Assembly: GCF_000296835.1 (NCBI RefSeq)
Contig: NZ_CAKE01000010.1
Location: forward strand, 62,001 to 126,000
DNA: 64,000 nucleotides
From: Lactobacillus hominis DSM 23910 = CRBIP 24.179
GTDB taxonomy: Bacteria > Bacillota > Bacilli > Lactobacillales > Lactobacillaceae
Direction: 5' to 3'
In this document: piece by piece, positions 45,143 to 53,682 of the stretch
Layout of the letters: every line of letters begins with the position of its first letter
How positions within the stretch are numbered: position 1 is the first letter of the stretch
The notes under the pieces: model-generated
Database searches by the model: none
The model's input: only the letters and a program-made list of their open reading frames with translations
What the model was told of the DNA's origin: nothing
Made by a program: the position numbers and the translations under genes

Positions 45143-46939
45143 TTAATTTAGTTGTTGCCATCTCTTTTTCAAGGTAAAATCAATATCTTTAGGTTCACGA
45201 TCGCGAGTAAAAATTCCTTTATCGTTACCACCAACGCGCATGATTCCTTCACTCGTCTTAAAGTCAGCAAAGTTCCAAACTAATTCGCCACAAATAAATG
45301 GATATTTCTTAAATATATCAAAATACATCTGATAATATTCATTTTGATATTCTTGGCTCCACATTTCATCTGGAAGGCGATGAGAAGAAGATAATGTATC
45401 AGCGCCAAACTCAGTAAAGACAAATGGTTTATTCAGCTTTAAGTTTTGCCAGCCGTCTAGTTCATCTTCTAGCATCTTTTTAGCATTAACGATTTCTGGC
45501 CCACCAGCAACGTACCAACCATAGTAACGGTTTAAGCAGACAAAATCACAAAGTGGATGAAGTTTATCGACTTTTGGACCGCTACCCATAACTAAAGTTC
45601 CAGTATAAGGACGATTTTGTGGATCTAATTTTCTCGCAAAGGCAAAAATATCTTTGAAATAGTCATAGGATTCCTGAGTAGTTGATTCTGGTTCATTGAA
45701 TAAGCTCCAAGCAATCACTGAAGGGTGACGTTGATCACGATCAATCATTTCCTTTATTTCTTGTTCATGGACCTTTTTTAATTCAGGTACAGTTTTTGAA
45801 GCAAAAAAGTGCGATTGATTAGAATTAGTAACATTAAGAAAGTTAGTTACTGAGCGATTAAGACCAACGGCAGGAACCTCATCAATAATCAAAAAGCCAT
45901 ATTTATCAGCATATTGATACCATTCTTCGGCGTAAGGATAATGACTGCTTCTAAAACAATTAGCTCCAATCCATTTCATGCATTCATAGTCGCGTTTGAT
46001 AATACTTTCGTTAACTGCTTTGCCTAAAACAGTAAAGTCTTCGTGCTTGCCAAAACCTTTTAAATAAATTGGCTGATTATTTAGCAAGATTTTGTCATTG
46101 ACAATTTTAATAGTACGGATGCCGATTCTATCAGCATATTCATCAACGACTTTATCATCTTGAATCATTTCAATCTTTATTTTATATAAATAAGGATCGT
46201 CTAGACTCCAAAGGTGCGGATTTTTAATTGTTAAATTACCAGTATTTTTAGAAGTAACACGTGCTACTTCTTTTTGATTATTGAAAAGTGTTACTTTAAA
46301 CTCGGCATCATTATTTGCTTCAATGTTGTAGATAATTGTTGCCTCATTATTTATTAATTGATAATTTAGTTTGAAATTAGTGATTTGACTTTGAGGGAGT
46401 GCCAAGAGCCAGACATTGCGCATAATGCCGGAATAATTGAAGAAGTCAAAATAAGGTTGAGCAAGTTTTTGACCGTTATCTAAGATTTCTTCGGTGCCGC
46501 AAGGAATAGCTTTTTCAGATAATTCGTTATTGACTAAAACGGTTACACGATTAGTTTGATCGTAATTAATATAATTTGAAATTTTTACTTGAAATGGTAA
46601 AAAACCACCTTCATGTTGACCGACTTCATTTCCATTAATAAATACTTTCGCGCGGTGAGTAACTGAACCAAAGCGGATATAAAGTTCTTTCTTCTTTAGA
46701 AATGAAGGAATAAAGAAGTCTTTTTGATACCAAAAATCTCCAGTATAGTATTTACGGTCTCGCTTAGTAGTCAATTCCGCAAATGTGCCAGGTACAGGCA
46801 TTTCTTCAGAATTAGGTAACTCTTTATTCCATCCCTCGTCAAGACCAACAGAGTTAGGATCAGTTTCAAATTGCCAAGTGCCATTCATTAAAGTGTTAAA
46901 CCGATATTTATTTTGAATTGGATATAGTGCAGATTCCAT
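45143..46939 (-). CDS. gusA: Beta-glucuronidase (GH2)
   Basis: A 598-residue GH2 enzyme with sugar-binding, Ig-like and TIM-barrel domains. The acid/base Glu is in WSLFNEPES and the nucleophile Glu in FTEFGADT. SSHYPYAEEWY and the end segment GNDKGIFTRDREPKD carry the N-x-K motif that recognises the glucuronate carboxylate, so this is a glucuronidase rather than a galactosidase. It hydrolyses glucuronides in the gut and releases drugs and steroids. No signal peptide. No sugar transporter is adjacent. The start at 46939 has GAAAGGAAAATC upstream. Confidence 0.95.
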   Translation of the reverse strand: MESALYPIQNKYRFNTLMNGTWQFETDPNSVGLDEGWNKELPNSEEMPVPGTFAELTTKRDRKYYTGDFWYQKDFFIPSFLKKKELYIRFGSVTHRAKVFINGNEVGQHEGGFLPFQVKISNYINYDQTNRVTVLVNNELSEKAIPCGTEEILDNGQKLAQPYFDFFNYSGIMRNVWLLALPQSQITNFKLNYQLINNEATIIYNIEANNDAEFKVTLFNNQKEVARVTSKNTGNLTIKNPHLWSLDDPYLYKIKIEMIQDDKVVDEYADRIGIRTIKIVNDKILLNNQPIYLKGFGKHEDFTVLGKAVNESIIKRDYECMKWIGANCFRSSHYPYAEEWYQYADKYGFLIIDEVPAVGLNRSVTNFLNVTNSNQSHFFASKTVPELKKVHEQEIKEMIDRDQRHPSVIAWSLFNEPESTTQESYDYFKDIFAFARKLDPQNRPYTGTLVMGSGPKVDKLHPLCDFVCLNRYYGWYVAGGPEIVNAKKMLEDELDGWQNLKLNKPFVFTEFGADTLSSSHRLPDEMWSQEYQNEYYQMYFDIFKKYPFICGELVWNFADFKTSEGIMRVGGNDKGIFTRDREPKDIDFTLKKRWQQLN

Positions 46940-47035
46940 AGATGATTTTCCTTTCTAGTAAATTTTTTCTTTCATCTATATTTTACGCTTAGGGAGAGTA
47001 AATAGATTTGAAAATGGTTTAATAAAGTAAATCCC

Positions 47036-47066
47036 TTGACTGTAACCTTGCGTTACAGTTTATTTT
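47036..47066 (+). promoter_or_regulatory. MerR-type promoter/operator
   Basis: TTGACT (47036-47041) and TATTTT (47061-47066) are separated by 19 bp, and the spacer is a dyad CTGTAAC-n5-GTTACAG. Over-long 19-bp spacers with an internal dyad are diagnostic of MerR-family promoters. The gene behind it is only a tail fragment. Confidence 0.78.
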
Positions 47067-47091
47067 ATTTATAAAGAATAATTAAGAGAAT

Positions 47092-47247
47092 GAAGGAATT
47101 GAAAAAGGTTTAACAGCAATTAGAAAATATGCCAAAGAAAATAATTTTAAAATTGGCAATGACTTGTGGCAGTTCAATATTGGCTTAAATATTGAAAAAC
47201 TTAGTTTAACAAAAAATGGTATTTTAGCATATAAAATTTTAAAATAA
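47092..47247 (+). pseudogene. C-terminal remnant of a MerR-type/effector-binding regulator
   Basis: The frame reads EGIEKGLTAIRKYAKENNF...DLWQFNIGLNIEKLSLTKN and ends KILK at 47247. It lacks any DNA-binding domain and has no start. Standing directly behind a MerR-type promoter, it is best read as the end of the autoregulated MerR gene after an internal deletion. I cannot name the original family member. Confidence 0.6.
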
Positions 47248-47280
47248 AGAAGAAATTGAAGCTTTAGAGAGGAGTTTAAT

Positions 47281-49782
47281 TTGGAATTACCAACTCAAAT
47301 AGAAATTAAAGGTGCAAGAGTCCATAATTTAAAAAATATTGATGTAAATATTCCACTTCATAAATTTGTTGCTATTTCAGGCTTGTCTGGATCAGGTAAG
47401 TCTTCTTTAGCAATGGGAATTCTTTATGAAGAGGGCTCAAGAAGATATTTAGATGCACTTTCTACATATATGCGTCGGAGAATTAAGCAAGGCTCGCAAG
47501 TTGACGTGACATCTGTAAAGCATATTCCGTCTGCTTTGGCTTTGCGCCAGCGGCCAAGTATTCCAAATGAACGAGCAACTGTTGGGACAACAACTGAGAC
47601 ATTTAATGTTTTGCGTTTGATTTTTTCAAGATTAGGTTCGCCAGTTTGTCCTAACGGTCACCGCGTAGCTCCAAGTTTAGATATTGCAGAAGCAATGTCT
47701 AAGTCAGGAGAAGCAATGGGACGAATTACTTGTCCAACATGTGGTGTTAAGTTTTATGTACCAAGTGCTGAAGATTTTGCTTTTAATTCTGATGGAGCTT
47801 GTCAAGAATGTGGCGGAACTGGTAAAGTTCGACAGCTTGATGATAGTAAACTAATTGCTGATCCTAATTTATCAATTGAAGATGGAGCAGTTGCTTCATG
47901 GAGCTTGCCGGGCAGAAACTTTATGCCAAGCATAGCTCAACATGCGGGTGTCAGAATTGATATTCCTTATAAGGATTTAACAGACAAAGAAAAGGACTTT
48001 GTTTTAAATGGTCCTGAGAAAAAATACAAGATGGACTTTTTGTCTGGAACAGGTCGGGTATTTCACGATTTTAATGCCTTGTATGAAAATGCCCACCAGG
48101 CAGTTTTGCGCTCAGCTAAAAGCAGTAAAAGTGAACGGGCACAAAAGAGAATTGCAGAATTTTTCACTTATTCAACTTGTCCGGTTTGTCATGGTACGCG
48201 TCTTCGTCCAGAACTTTTGAAGCAATTAGTTAATGGTAAAAATATTTATCAAGTTCAGCAAATGCAATTAGGTGACCTACCTAAGTGGAGTAAAGAGGTT
48301 TTTGATAGATTGCCTAAGAATATGCATAAAATGGCTAATTCTTTGATCAATGAATTTTTGAATAATTTACAACCGTTACTTGATTTAGGACTAGATTATT
48401 TAACTATGGAGCGAGCTGGTAATACTTTATCAACTGGTGAATTGCAAAGAATCCAATTAGCTAGAACACTACGTACAGAAACAACTGGCGTTTTATATGT
48501 CTTAGATGAACCATCGATTGGCTTGCACCCAGCTAACGTTGATGGCTTAATCAAGGTTTTACGTAAATTGGTTGATCAAGGTAATTCTTTAGTAGTTGTT
48601 GATCACAATGTTGATATTATTAAGGCAGCTGATGAAATTATCGAAATTGGTCCAGGTTCAGGTGAACAAGGTGGTCAAATTTTAGATCAAGGCAGTCCTG
48701 AAGAAATTAAGAAAGATAAGCAGTCATTAATTGCACCATATTTAAATGGGAAAGCACAGTTAATGGCTCGAAAAGTAAGCGAACAAATTAACTCAGAGCA
48801 AATCAACTTTGAAGTGAAAAATTACTTCAATCTAAGGGATGTCAAAGCGGGTATTCCATTAAATCAATTAACTAGTGTGACAGGTTTTTCTGGAGCCGGA
48901 AAGACTAGTTTAATTCTTGATTCATTAGTGCCTGCAATTAAAGCTAAGAGTAAAAAAGAAGCGTTGCCAAAACAAATCAAAAATTTTGATTGTCCAATCA
49001 ATAATGTGGTTAGCGTGGATGCTTCTCCAATTGGTAAAAGTACCCGTTCAACAGTTGCAACTTATAGTTCAATTATGGATAATTTGCGTAAACTTTTTGC
49101 TCGCCAAGATTTAGCTAAAGAAAAGCATTATACGCCAAGTTACTTTTCTTACAATAATAAAGAGGGCGCTTGTCCAACTTGTGGCGGAACAGGAATTGTC
49201 ACTTTAGATATTCAATTCTTGCCTGATATGCAGCAGACTTGTCCAACTTGTCATGGCGACCGCTATAATCCTGAAATTCAAAAAATAAAGTGGCATGATA
49301 TGTCAATTGTGGATGTTTTAAATCTTGATATTAACGAAGCGATTCCTGTGTTTAAGCATGTGCCAAAAATTGAACGTGATTTACAGTTGCTTAAAGAAGT
49401 AGGTTTAGATTACCTGCACTTAGGTGAAAGTACGCCAACTTTATCTGGTGGAGAAGCACAGCGTTTAAAATTAGTGACTCACTTAAGTCATAAGCAAGAC
49501 GATACTTTATTTGTCTTTGATGAACCAACAATTGGTCTGCATCCCTTGGATGTAAAAGTATTGGTTGAAGTTATGCAAAAATTGCTTAATCAAGGTGCTA
49601 CAATTATCACAATTACGCACGATTTGAACTTAATAGTCAATGCAGATTACATGCTAGATTTAGGACCTCGTGGTGGTGAAAACGGTGGTCGTATTGTAGC
49701 GCAAGGACGACCACTAGAATTAATTAAAGATCCGCAGAGTTTAACTGTAGAGTATTTAGCTGATTATTTGAAATCAGAATAA
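47281..49782 (+). CDS. UvrA-like ABC ATPase (UvrA2 type)
   Basis: An 833-residue paralog of excinuclease UvrA. It has two ABC cassettes: Walker A GLSGSGKSSLA and GFSGAGKTSL, signatures LSTGELQRIQLAR and LSGGEAQRLKL, and Walker B VLDEPSIGLHP and VFDEPTIGLHP. Cys pairs CPTC, CQECGGTG, CPVCHG and CPTCGGTG are zinc fingers. It is about 100 residues shorter than housekeeping UvrA, as in UvrA2/DrrC-type proteins linked to drug or DNA-damage resistance. The start is a TTG at 47281 with GAGGAGTTTAAT. The preceding MerR remnant suggests that it was once drug-inducible. Confidence 0.88.
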   Translation: MELPTQIEIKGARVHNLKNIDVNIPLHKFVAISGLSGSGKSSLAMGILYEEGSRRYLDALSTYMRRRIKQGSQVDVTSVKHIPSALALRQRPSIPNERATVGTTTETFNVLRLIFSRLGSPVCPNGHRVAPSLDIAEAMSKSGEAMGRITCPTCGVKFYVPSAEDFAFNSDGACQECGGTGKVRQLDDSKLIADPNLSIEDGAVASWSLPGRNFMPSIAQHAGVRIDIPYKDLTDKEKDFVLNGPEKKYKMDFLSGTGRVFHDFNALYENAHQAVLRSAKSSKSERAQKRIAEFFTYSTCPVCHGTRLRPELLKQLVNGKNIYQVQQMQLGDLPKWSKEVFDRLPKNMHKMANSLINEFLNNLQPLLDLGLDYLTMERAGNTLSTGELQRIQLARTLRTETTGVLYVLDEPSIGLHPANVDGLIKVLRKLVDQGNSLVVVDHNVDIIKAADEIIEIGPGSGEQGGQILDQGSPEEIKKDKQSLIAPYLNGKAQLMARKVSEQINSEQINFEVKNYFNLRDVKAGIPLNQLTSVTGFSGAGKTSLILDSLVPAIKAKSKKEALPKQIKNFDCPINNVVSVDASPIGKSTRSTVATYSSIMDNLRKLFARQDLAKEKHYTPSYFSYNNKEGACPTCGGTGIVTLDIQFLPDMQQTCPTCHGDRYNPEIQKIKWHDMSIVDVLNLDINEAIPVFKHVPKIERDLQLLKEVGLDYLHLGESTPTLSGGEAQRLKLVTHLSHKQDDTLFVFDEPTIGLHPLDVKVLVEVMQKLLNQGATIITITHDLNLIVNADYMLDLGPRGGENGGRIVAQGRPLELIKDPQSLTVEYLADYLKSE

Positions 49783-49870
49783 CAATTAGTTTAATTAACA
49801 AGAAATATTTTTTCAGAAGAAGCGTGTTTTCGGGCATGCGTCTTTTCTTTTATTGAGGTATATTTTATAA

Positions 49871-49882
49871 TTAGATATCTAA
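49871..49882. promoter_or_regulatory. Probable MarR operator before the marR gene
   Basis: TTAGATATCTAA is a perfect palindrome about 35 bp before the MarR start. It shares its core with sites at 50374-50388 and 50413-50428 ahead of the ABC gene. Confidence 0.65.
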
Positions 49883-49916
49883 CAGTATAAAACCTAATTA
49901 ACTGAAAAGAGGCTAG

Positions 49917-50354
49917 ATGATGGCAGATAAAGTAGAAAAATTTAGTGAGGTAATGGATCAATTTCGTTCGTACATTGCTTTTTCTAAGAGATTTTATGGG
50001 GATGAAATCAAATTAAGCAATGTAACCCCACAACAAGGACGAACATTAATGTACATTCAAGCAAATCCGGGAATAATTCAGCGTGAACTGGCAGATAATT
50101 TTCATTTGCGTAACGCCAGTGTAACTAATATGTTAAAAAATCTGGAGCGCGATGGTTATATTGAGCGTAAACAGGATGAAAAATCTGCTCGAATTAAAAG
50201 AATTTATATTACAGATTTAGGTAAGCAACAAGTAGTTGAGATAGAAAAAAAGTTTGACGCAATTCTTAAAAAACTGTCGGAGCGAGTGGATGAGGGCCTG
50301 ATAGACCAACTCCTCCCACTACTTAAAGAACTTAACAAAGAAGTTAGGAAATAA
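49917..50354 (+). CDS. MarR-family regulator
   Basis: A 145-residue MarR repressor: the helix-turn-helix GIIQRELADNFHLRNASVTNML and wing LERDGYIERKQDEKSARIKRIYIT. Adjacent ATGs at 49917 and 49920 are both possible; AAAGAGG is better spaced for the second. It precedes the ABC exporter by 94 bp. Matching palindromes before both genes indicate that it represses itself and the exporter until a ligand binds. Confidence 0.92.
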   Translation: MMADKVEKFSEVMDQFRSYIAFSKRFYGDEIKLSNVTPQQGRTLMYIQANPGIIQRELADNFHLRNASVTNMLKNLERDGYIERKQDEKSARIKRIYITDLGKQQVVEIEKKFDAILKKLSERVDEGLIDQLLPLLKELNKEVRK

Positions 50355-50367
50355 TTTAATTAGCCAC

Positions 50368-50428
50368 TTGACAGTTAGATGTCTACATGTTTTAATATAA
50401 TTCGTTATTAAGAGTTAGGTATCTAACT
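50368..50428 (+). promoter_or_regulatory. ABC-exporter promoter with two MarR operators
   Basis: TTGACA (50368) and TTTAAT (50391) are 17 bp apart. The spacer contains AGTTAGATGTCTACA, and AGTTAGGTATCTAACT (50413-50428) follows the -10, a perfect palindrome apart from one base. Both match the site before marR. Repression would block RNA polymerase directly. Confidence 0.75.
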
Positions 50429-50448
50429 ATTAAGGGGGGGTATACATT

Positions 50449-52215
50449 ATGGGTGGAGGAAGACCAGGACTTGGTGGTCCACGTATTGAAAAAGGACAAA
50501 ATAAATTTAGTTTTAAAGATTTTTTTAAATTGATTAATCGAGTACATCCAAGATATTGGCAATTAATTCTGGGTGTATTATTAGGGTTAATTGGAACAAT
50601 CGCTAATCTGATAGTTCCACAGTTGGCTCAGCGTTTGATTAACAACTTTAAGAATCTAAGTCCTACCATAATTGTTGTAACAATTGTAGTATTTATCGGT
50701 GGCTTACTCATCAGTTCACTATCAGGATTAATTTTAGGAATCTTTGGAGAAGATGTAGTTGCTAAATTACGAAAAAATTTATGGCAGAAATTATTACATA
50801 TGCCTGTTTCATATTTCGATAATACAAAAACAGGAGAAGTTAGTTCACGCTTAGTTAATGATACTTCCCAAGTTAAGGAATTATTAGCAACTACTTTACC
50901 AAACTCGATGACTTCAATTTTACAATTTGTTGGTGCTTTGTTTATTATGCTATCAATGGACTGGCAAATGACTTTGATCATGTTTATTGCCATTCCAGTC
51001 ATCGTTTTGGCATTGCTCCCTATAATGCAGCAATCTAGAAAGATTGGTAGAAAAAGACAAGATGAATTGGCGAACTTCTCAAGTGACGCAACTAGCGTTT
51101 TAAGTGAAATTCGTTTGGTTAAGTCGTCTAATGGAGAAGTCGCTGAATTAAATAATGGTAAAAAGCAAATTGATAGTCTTTACAATGTGGGCACAAAAGA
51201 AGCTTTAATTAATGCGTTAACTTCACCAGTTACCAACATGTTAATGACATTAATGTTTCTAGGAATTTTGGGTTACGGTGCTATCCGCGTAATGAGTGGT
51301 TCTTTAACAATGGGTGCTTTAATTTCATTCTTAATGTACGTATTCCAAATTATGAGTCCAGTAATGATTATCAGTCAATTCTTTAATCAATTATCTAAGA
51401 CAAGTGGTTCAACTGAACGTATTCAAGAGATTCTTGATAAAAAAGAAGAATTCGTTGCAGATAAAAGAGAAGTCGATGTTGCTAATAAGCCATTAAGACT
51501 TGAACATGTAAGTTTCTCTTATGAAAAAGACAAGCCAATTTTGCATGATGTGAATATTGAAGCACAACCGAATAAAGTTATTGCCTTTGCAGGCCCATCA
51601 GGCGGTGGTAAATCAACAATTTTCTCATTGATCGAGCGTTTCTATCAACCTACTTCAGGAAAAATAGTAATTGGTGATGAAAATATTGATGATATCGATT
51701 TAACTAATTGGCGTAAACAAATCGGTCTTGTCGGTCAAAATTCAGCAGTAATGCCAGGAACGATTCGTGAAAACTTAGTTTATGGCTTAGAACATGAAGT
51801 GACTGACGATGAATTATGGCGCGTATTAAAGATGGCCTATGCTGATAAGTTTGTCAAAGAATCAGAAGACGGTTTAGATACACAAATCGGTGAACGAGGA
51901 GTAAAACTTTCTGGTGGTCAAAGACAAAGAATTGCTATTGCTCGCGCGTTCTTACGTGATCCTAAGATTTTGATGCTTGATGAAGCAACTGCTAGTCTTG
52001 ACTCTGAATCTGAAGCAATGGTTCAAAAAGCTTTAACTAGCTTAATGAAGAATAGAAAGACTTTAGTAATTGCACACCGTTTAAGTACAATTGTTGATGC
52101 AGATAGAATTTACTTCATTGATCATGGTACAGTTTCTGGTTCTGGTACACACGAAGAATTAGTTAAGTCAACACCACTTTACGCAGAATACGTTCATAAT
52201 CAATTTAAAAAATAA
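50449..52215 (+). CDS. ABC multidrug exporter half-transporter
   Basis: A 588-residue fused permease-ATPase that should work as a homodimer or with a partner. A Gly-rich start (MGGGRPGLGGP) precedes six membrane helices (about 40-330). The ATPase domain has Walker A GPSGGGKSTIFSL, Q-loop VGQNSAVMPG, signature LSGGQRQRIAIARAFL and Walker B ILMLDEATASLD with H-loop AHRLST. It is of the LmrA/BmrA family. A run of seven G's (AAGGGGGGG) serves as the ribosome-binding region. It is regulated by the upstream MarR. Confidence 0.94.
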   Translation: MGGGRPGLGGPRIEKGQNKFSFKDFFKLINRVHPRYWQLILGVLLGLIGTIANLIVPQLAQRLINNFKNLSPTIIVVTIVVFIGGLLISSLSGLILGIFGEDVVAKLRKNLWQKLLHMPVSYFDNTKTGEVSSRLVNDTSQVKELLATTLPNSMTSILQFVGALFIMLSMDWQMTLIMFIAIPVIVLALLPIMQQSRKIGRKRQDELANFSSDATSVLSEIRLVKSSNGEVAELNNGKKQIDSLYNVGTKEALINALTSPVTNMLMTLMFLGILGYGAIRVMSGSLTMGALISFLMYVFQIMSPVMIISQFFNQLSKTSGSTERIQEILDKKEEFVADKREVDVANKPLRLEHVSFSYEKDKPILHDVNIEAQPNKVIAFAGPSGGGKSTIFSLIERFYQPTSGKIVIGDENIDDIDLTNWRKQIGLVGQNSAVMPGTIRENLVYGLEHEVTDDELWRVLKMAYADKFVKESEDGLDTQIGERGVKLSGGQRQRIAIARAFLRDPKILMLDEATASLDSESEAMVQKALTSLMKNRKTLVIAHRLSTIVDADRIYFIDHGTVSGSGTHEELVKSTPLYAEYVHNQFKK

Positions 52216-52239
52216 TATGTATAGAAAGAAGCTGATCTT

Positions 52240-52338
52240 ATGATGAATCAAATCATTGGAATTATAGCTTTATTAACAATTTTAATGCTTTCATTGATTG
52301 GTAAACCAAAAGAAAAAGTGGTTGCAAAAAGGAAATAA
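52240..52338 (+). CDS. 32-residue membrane peptide
   Basis: A short ORF in the tail of the ABC operon (ATG at 52240 or 52243). It encodes one hydrophobic helix (IIGIIALLTILMLSLIG) followed by a basic end (KPKEKVVAKRK). AAAGAAG lies about ten bases upstream. Small single-helix partners are known for some exporters; that role here is inference. Confidence 0.5.
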   Translation: MMNQIIGIIALLTILMLSLIGKPKEKVVAKRK

Positions 52339-52342
52339 AAAT

Positions 52343-52586
52343 ATGGATAAGCAAAAAAGACGTTAGAGAAAATCTATTACTAGCAATTTTACAAGTTCTC
52401 GGTTTTAGAGATACTTTTGAAATCGATTCAAAAACGACTATCAGGATCACTATTCTTAGAACTGGCGTTGCGATCGTGTTCAATTTGATTTTGATTGCTT
52501 TATCTTTTGTAAGTCCATATTTATCAATGATTTTATATCTAGGATTTCCAATCGTTAATTTTATTGTTTCAATGGGATCCAAGTGA
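52343..52586 (+). pseudogene. Small membrane protein, frameshifted in an A run
   Basis: ATGGATAAGCAAAAAA begins an ORF that stops after seven codons. If the A run were one base shorter, it would read MDKQKDVRENLLLAILQVLG... with two membrane helices (IVFNLILIALSFVS, MILYLGFPIVNFIVS) to the stop at 52586, about 80 residues. It lies five bases after the peptide above. Poly-A length is a common sequencing error, so confirm before calling it dead. No family is recognised. Confidence 0.55.
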
Positions 52587-52601
52587 TAATGAAAAATAAA
52601 T

Positions 52602-52635
52602 TTAAGGAGTTGCTTGAAAAAGCAGCTCTTTTTTG
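52602..52635 (+). terminator. Terminator of the MarR/ABC operon
   Basis: GAGTTGCTT pairs with AAGCAGCTC around GAAA, followed by TTTTTT. Confidence 0.82.
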
Positions 52636-52667
52636 TGTATAAGTTAAAAAATGGATGAAATTGGGTA

Positions 52668-52731
52668 AAAGTTTAACTATAGTTAAACTTTCGAGATAAA
52701 TGGGGCATAATTTAACTTACAGTTAAACTTT
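52668..52731. promoter_or_regulatory. Paired operator: perfect 24-bp palindrome plus second dyad
   Basis: A 24-bp perfect palindrome (52668-52691, half-site AAAGTTTAACTA) is followed at 52711-52731 by TTTAACT-TAC-AGTTAAA and a -10-like CATAAT between them. A half-site AGTTAAA also lies beside the TetR start near 53620. It probably binds the TetR protein encoded at 53021. Confidence 0.7.
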
Positions 52732-52820
52732 TGATATTCGAATGTTTAATAGAAATAAATAATCATTTTTAGTATATGATTGATTATAGAAATAAACTGA
52801 AAAAACAAATCGAGGTAACT

Positions 52821-53024
52821 ATGAAGCAATTAACATTAAATAATGGCGTTAAGATTCCAATTTTTGGCTTTGGAACTTATGAAATTAGTCCAGATCAAAC
52901 AAAGCAAGCAGTATTATCAGCTTTTGAAGACGGGTATCGCTTAATTGACACGGCGCAATATTATCAAAAGGTAATCATCAGTCCTAAAAATTTGAATAGT
53001 TGTAATTTTCCTTTTTTTAGTTAA
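52821..53024 (+). pseudogene. Aldo/keto reductase, only N-terminal ~50 residues
   Basis: From the ATG at 52821 (GAGGTAACT upstream) the protein reads MKQLTLNNGVKIPIFGFGTY, then YRLIDTAQYYQ, the start of an AKR with the conserved Asp/Tyr region. After about residue 50 homology stops and a few unrelated codons lead to a stop next to the TetR terminus. The remaining ~220 residues are deleted. Its operator-rich promoter has been retained. Confidence 0.82.
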
Positions 53025-53593
53025 CTTAATTTTGTTAATTCTCCGTTTCGCATTTTAAAGAAAAAAGTAGCCATTTCTTTGGCTGAATAGTTGGGGTGGA
53101 TAGTCCAAAAACGAATAATTCCAATTAATGCAGAAATGCTGTAATAAGAAAATAGTTCTTGTAAATCATTATTTGCTTGTAAATGCATCAATGAATGTGA
53201 CAATCCTTCCATTTCTAATAAATGGTCCATTAACTTGGTTGAGAAACTTAGGTCACCATGACTGGAAATCAGAATACGAATTGTTGCTAAGTTGTCTTTG
53301 AAGACCTGTAAAAAATTAGTTAGATATTCAATACCATTATCAGATTTTAATGCTAGTTGATCGAGCATTTTCTGATGTGGTTTTTTTAGTGCCGTAAAAA
53401 GTCTAGCTTCAATCTGCTCAATAATTGCCCATTTATCGTTGAAATGGCGATAAATAGTAACACGATTAATATTTGCCATGTCAGCTAATTCATTCATCGT
53501 AATTTTATTTAAATCACGTGAATCCATTAATTTTAATAGCGCAGATTCTATTATTTGATCAGTTTTTTTGCTTTTCTTATGATATTTATTCAA
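53021..53593 (-). CDS. TetR-family regulator
   Basis: A TetR repressor of about 190 residues. The N-terminal helix-turn-helix is ITMNELADMANINRVTIYRHF, followed by a helical ligand domain. I prefer the TTG at 53593, nine bases after GGAGTG; an ATG at 53608 is nearer the -10 TATAAT and lacks a ribosome-binding site. It is divergent from a hydrolase operon and faces the AKR remnant, and the AGTTTAACT palindromes on either side are likely its binding sites. Confidence 0.87.
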   Translation of the reverse strand: MNKYHKKSKKTDQIIESALLKLMDSRDLNKITMNELADMANINRVTIYRHFNDKWAIIEQIEARLFTALKKPHQKMLDQLALKSDNGIEYLTNFLQVFKDNLATIRILISSHGDLSFSTKLMDHLLEMEGLSHSLMHLQANNDLQELFSYYSISALIGIIRFWTIHPNYSAKEMATFFFKMRNGELTKLS

Positions 53594-53682
53594 AATGCAA
53601 CACTCCATCTCATTTTGTAGTTAAATTATAGTCCTTTTTTCTCTAAGATTAAATCAACAATTAAGAAGAGAGGTAATAACCC

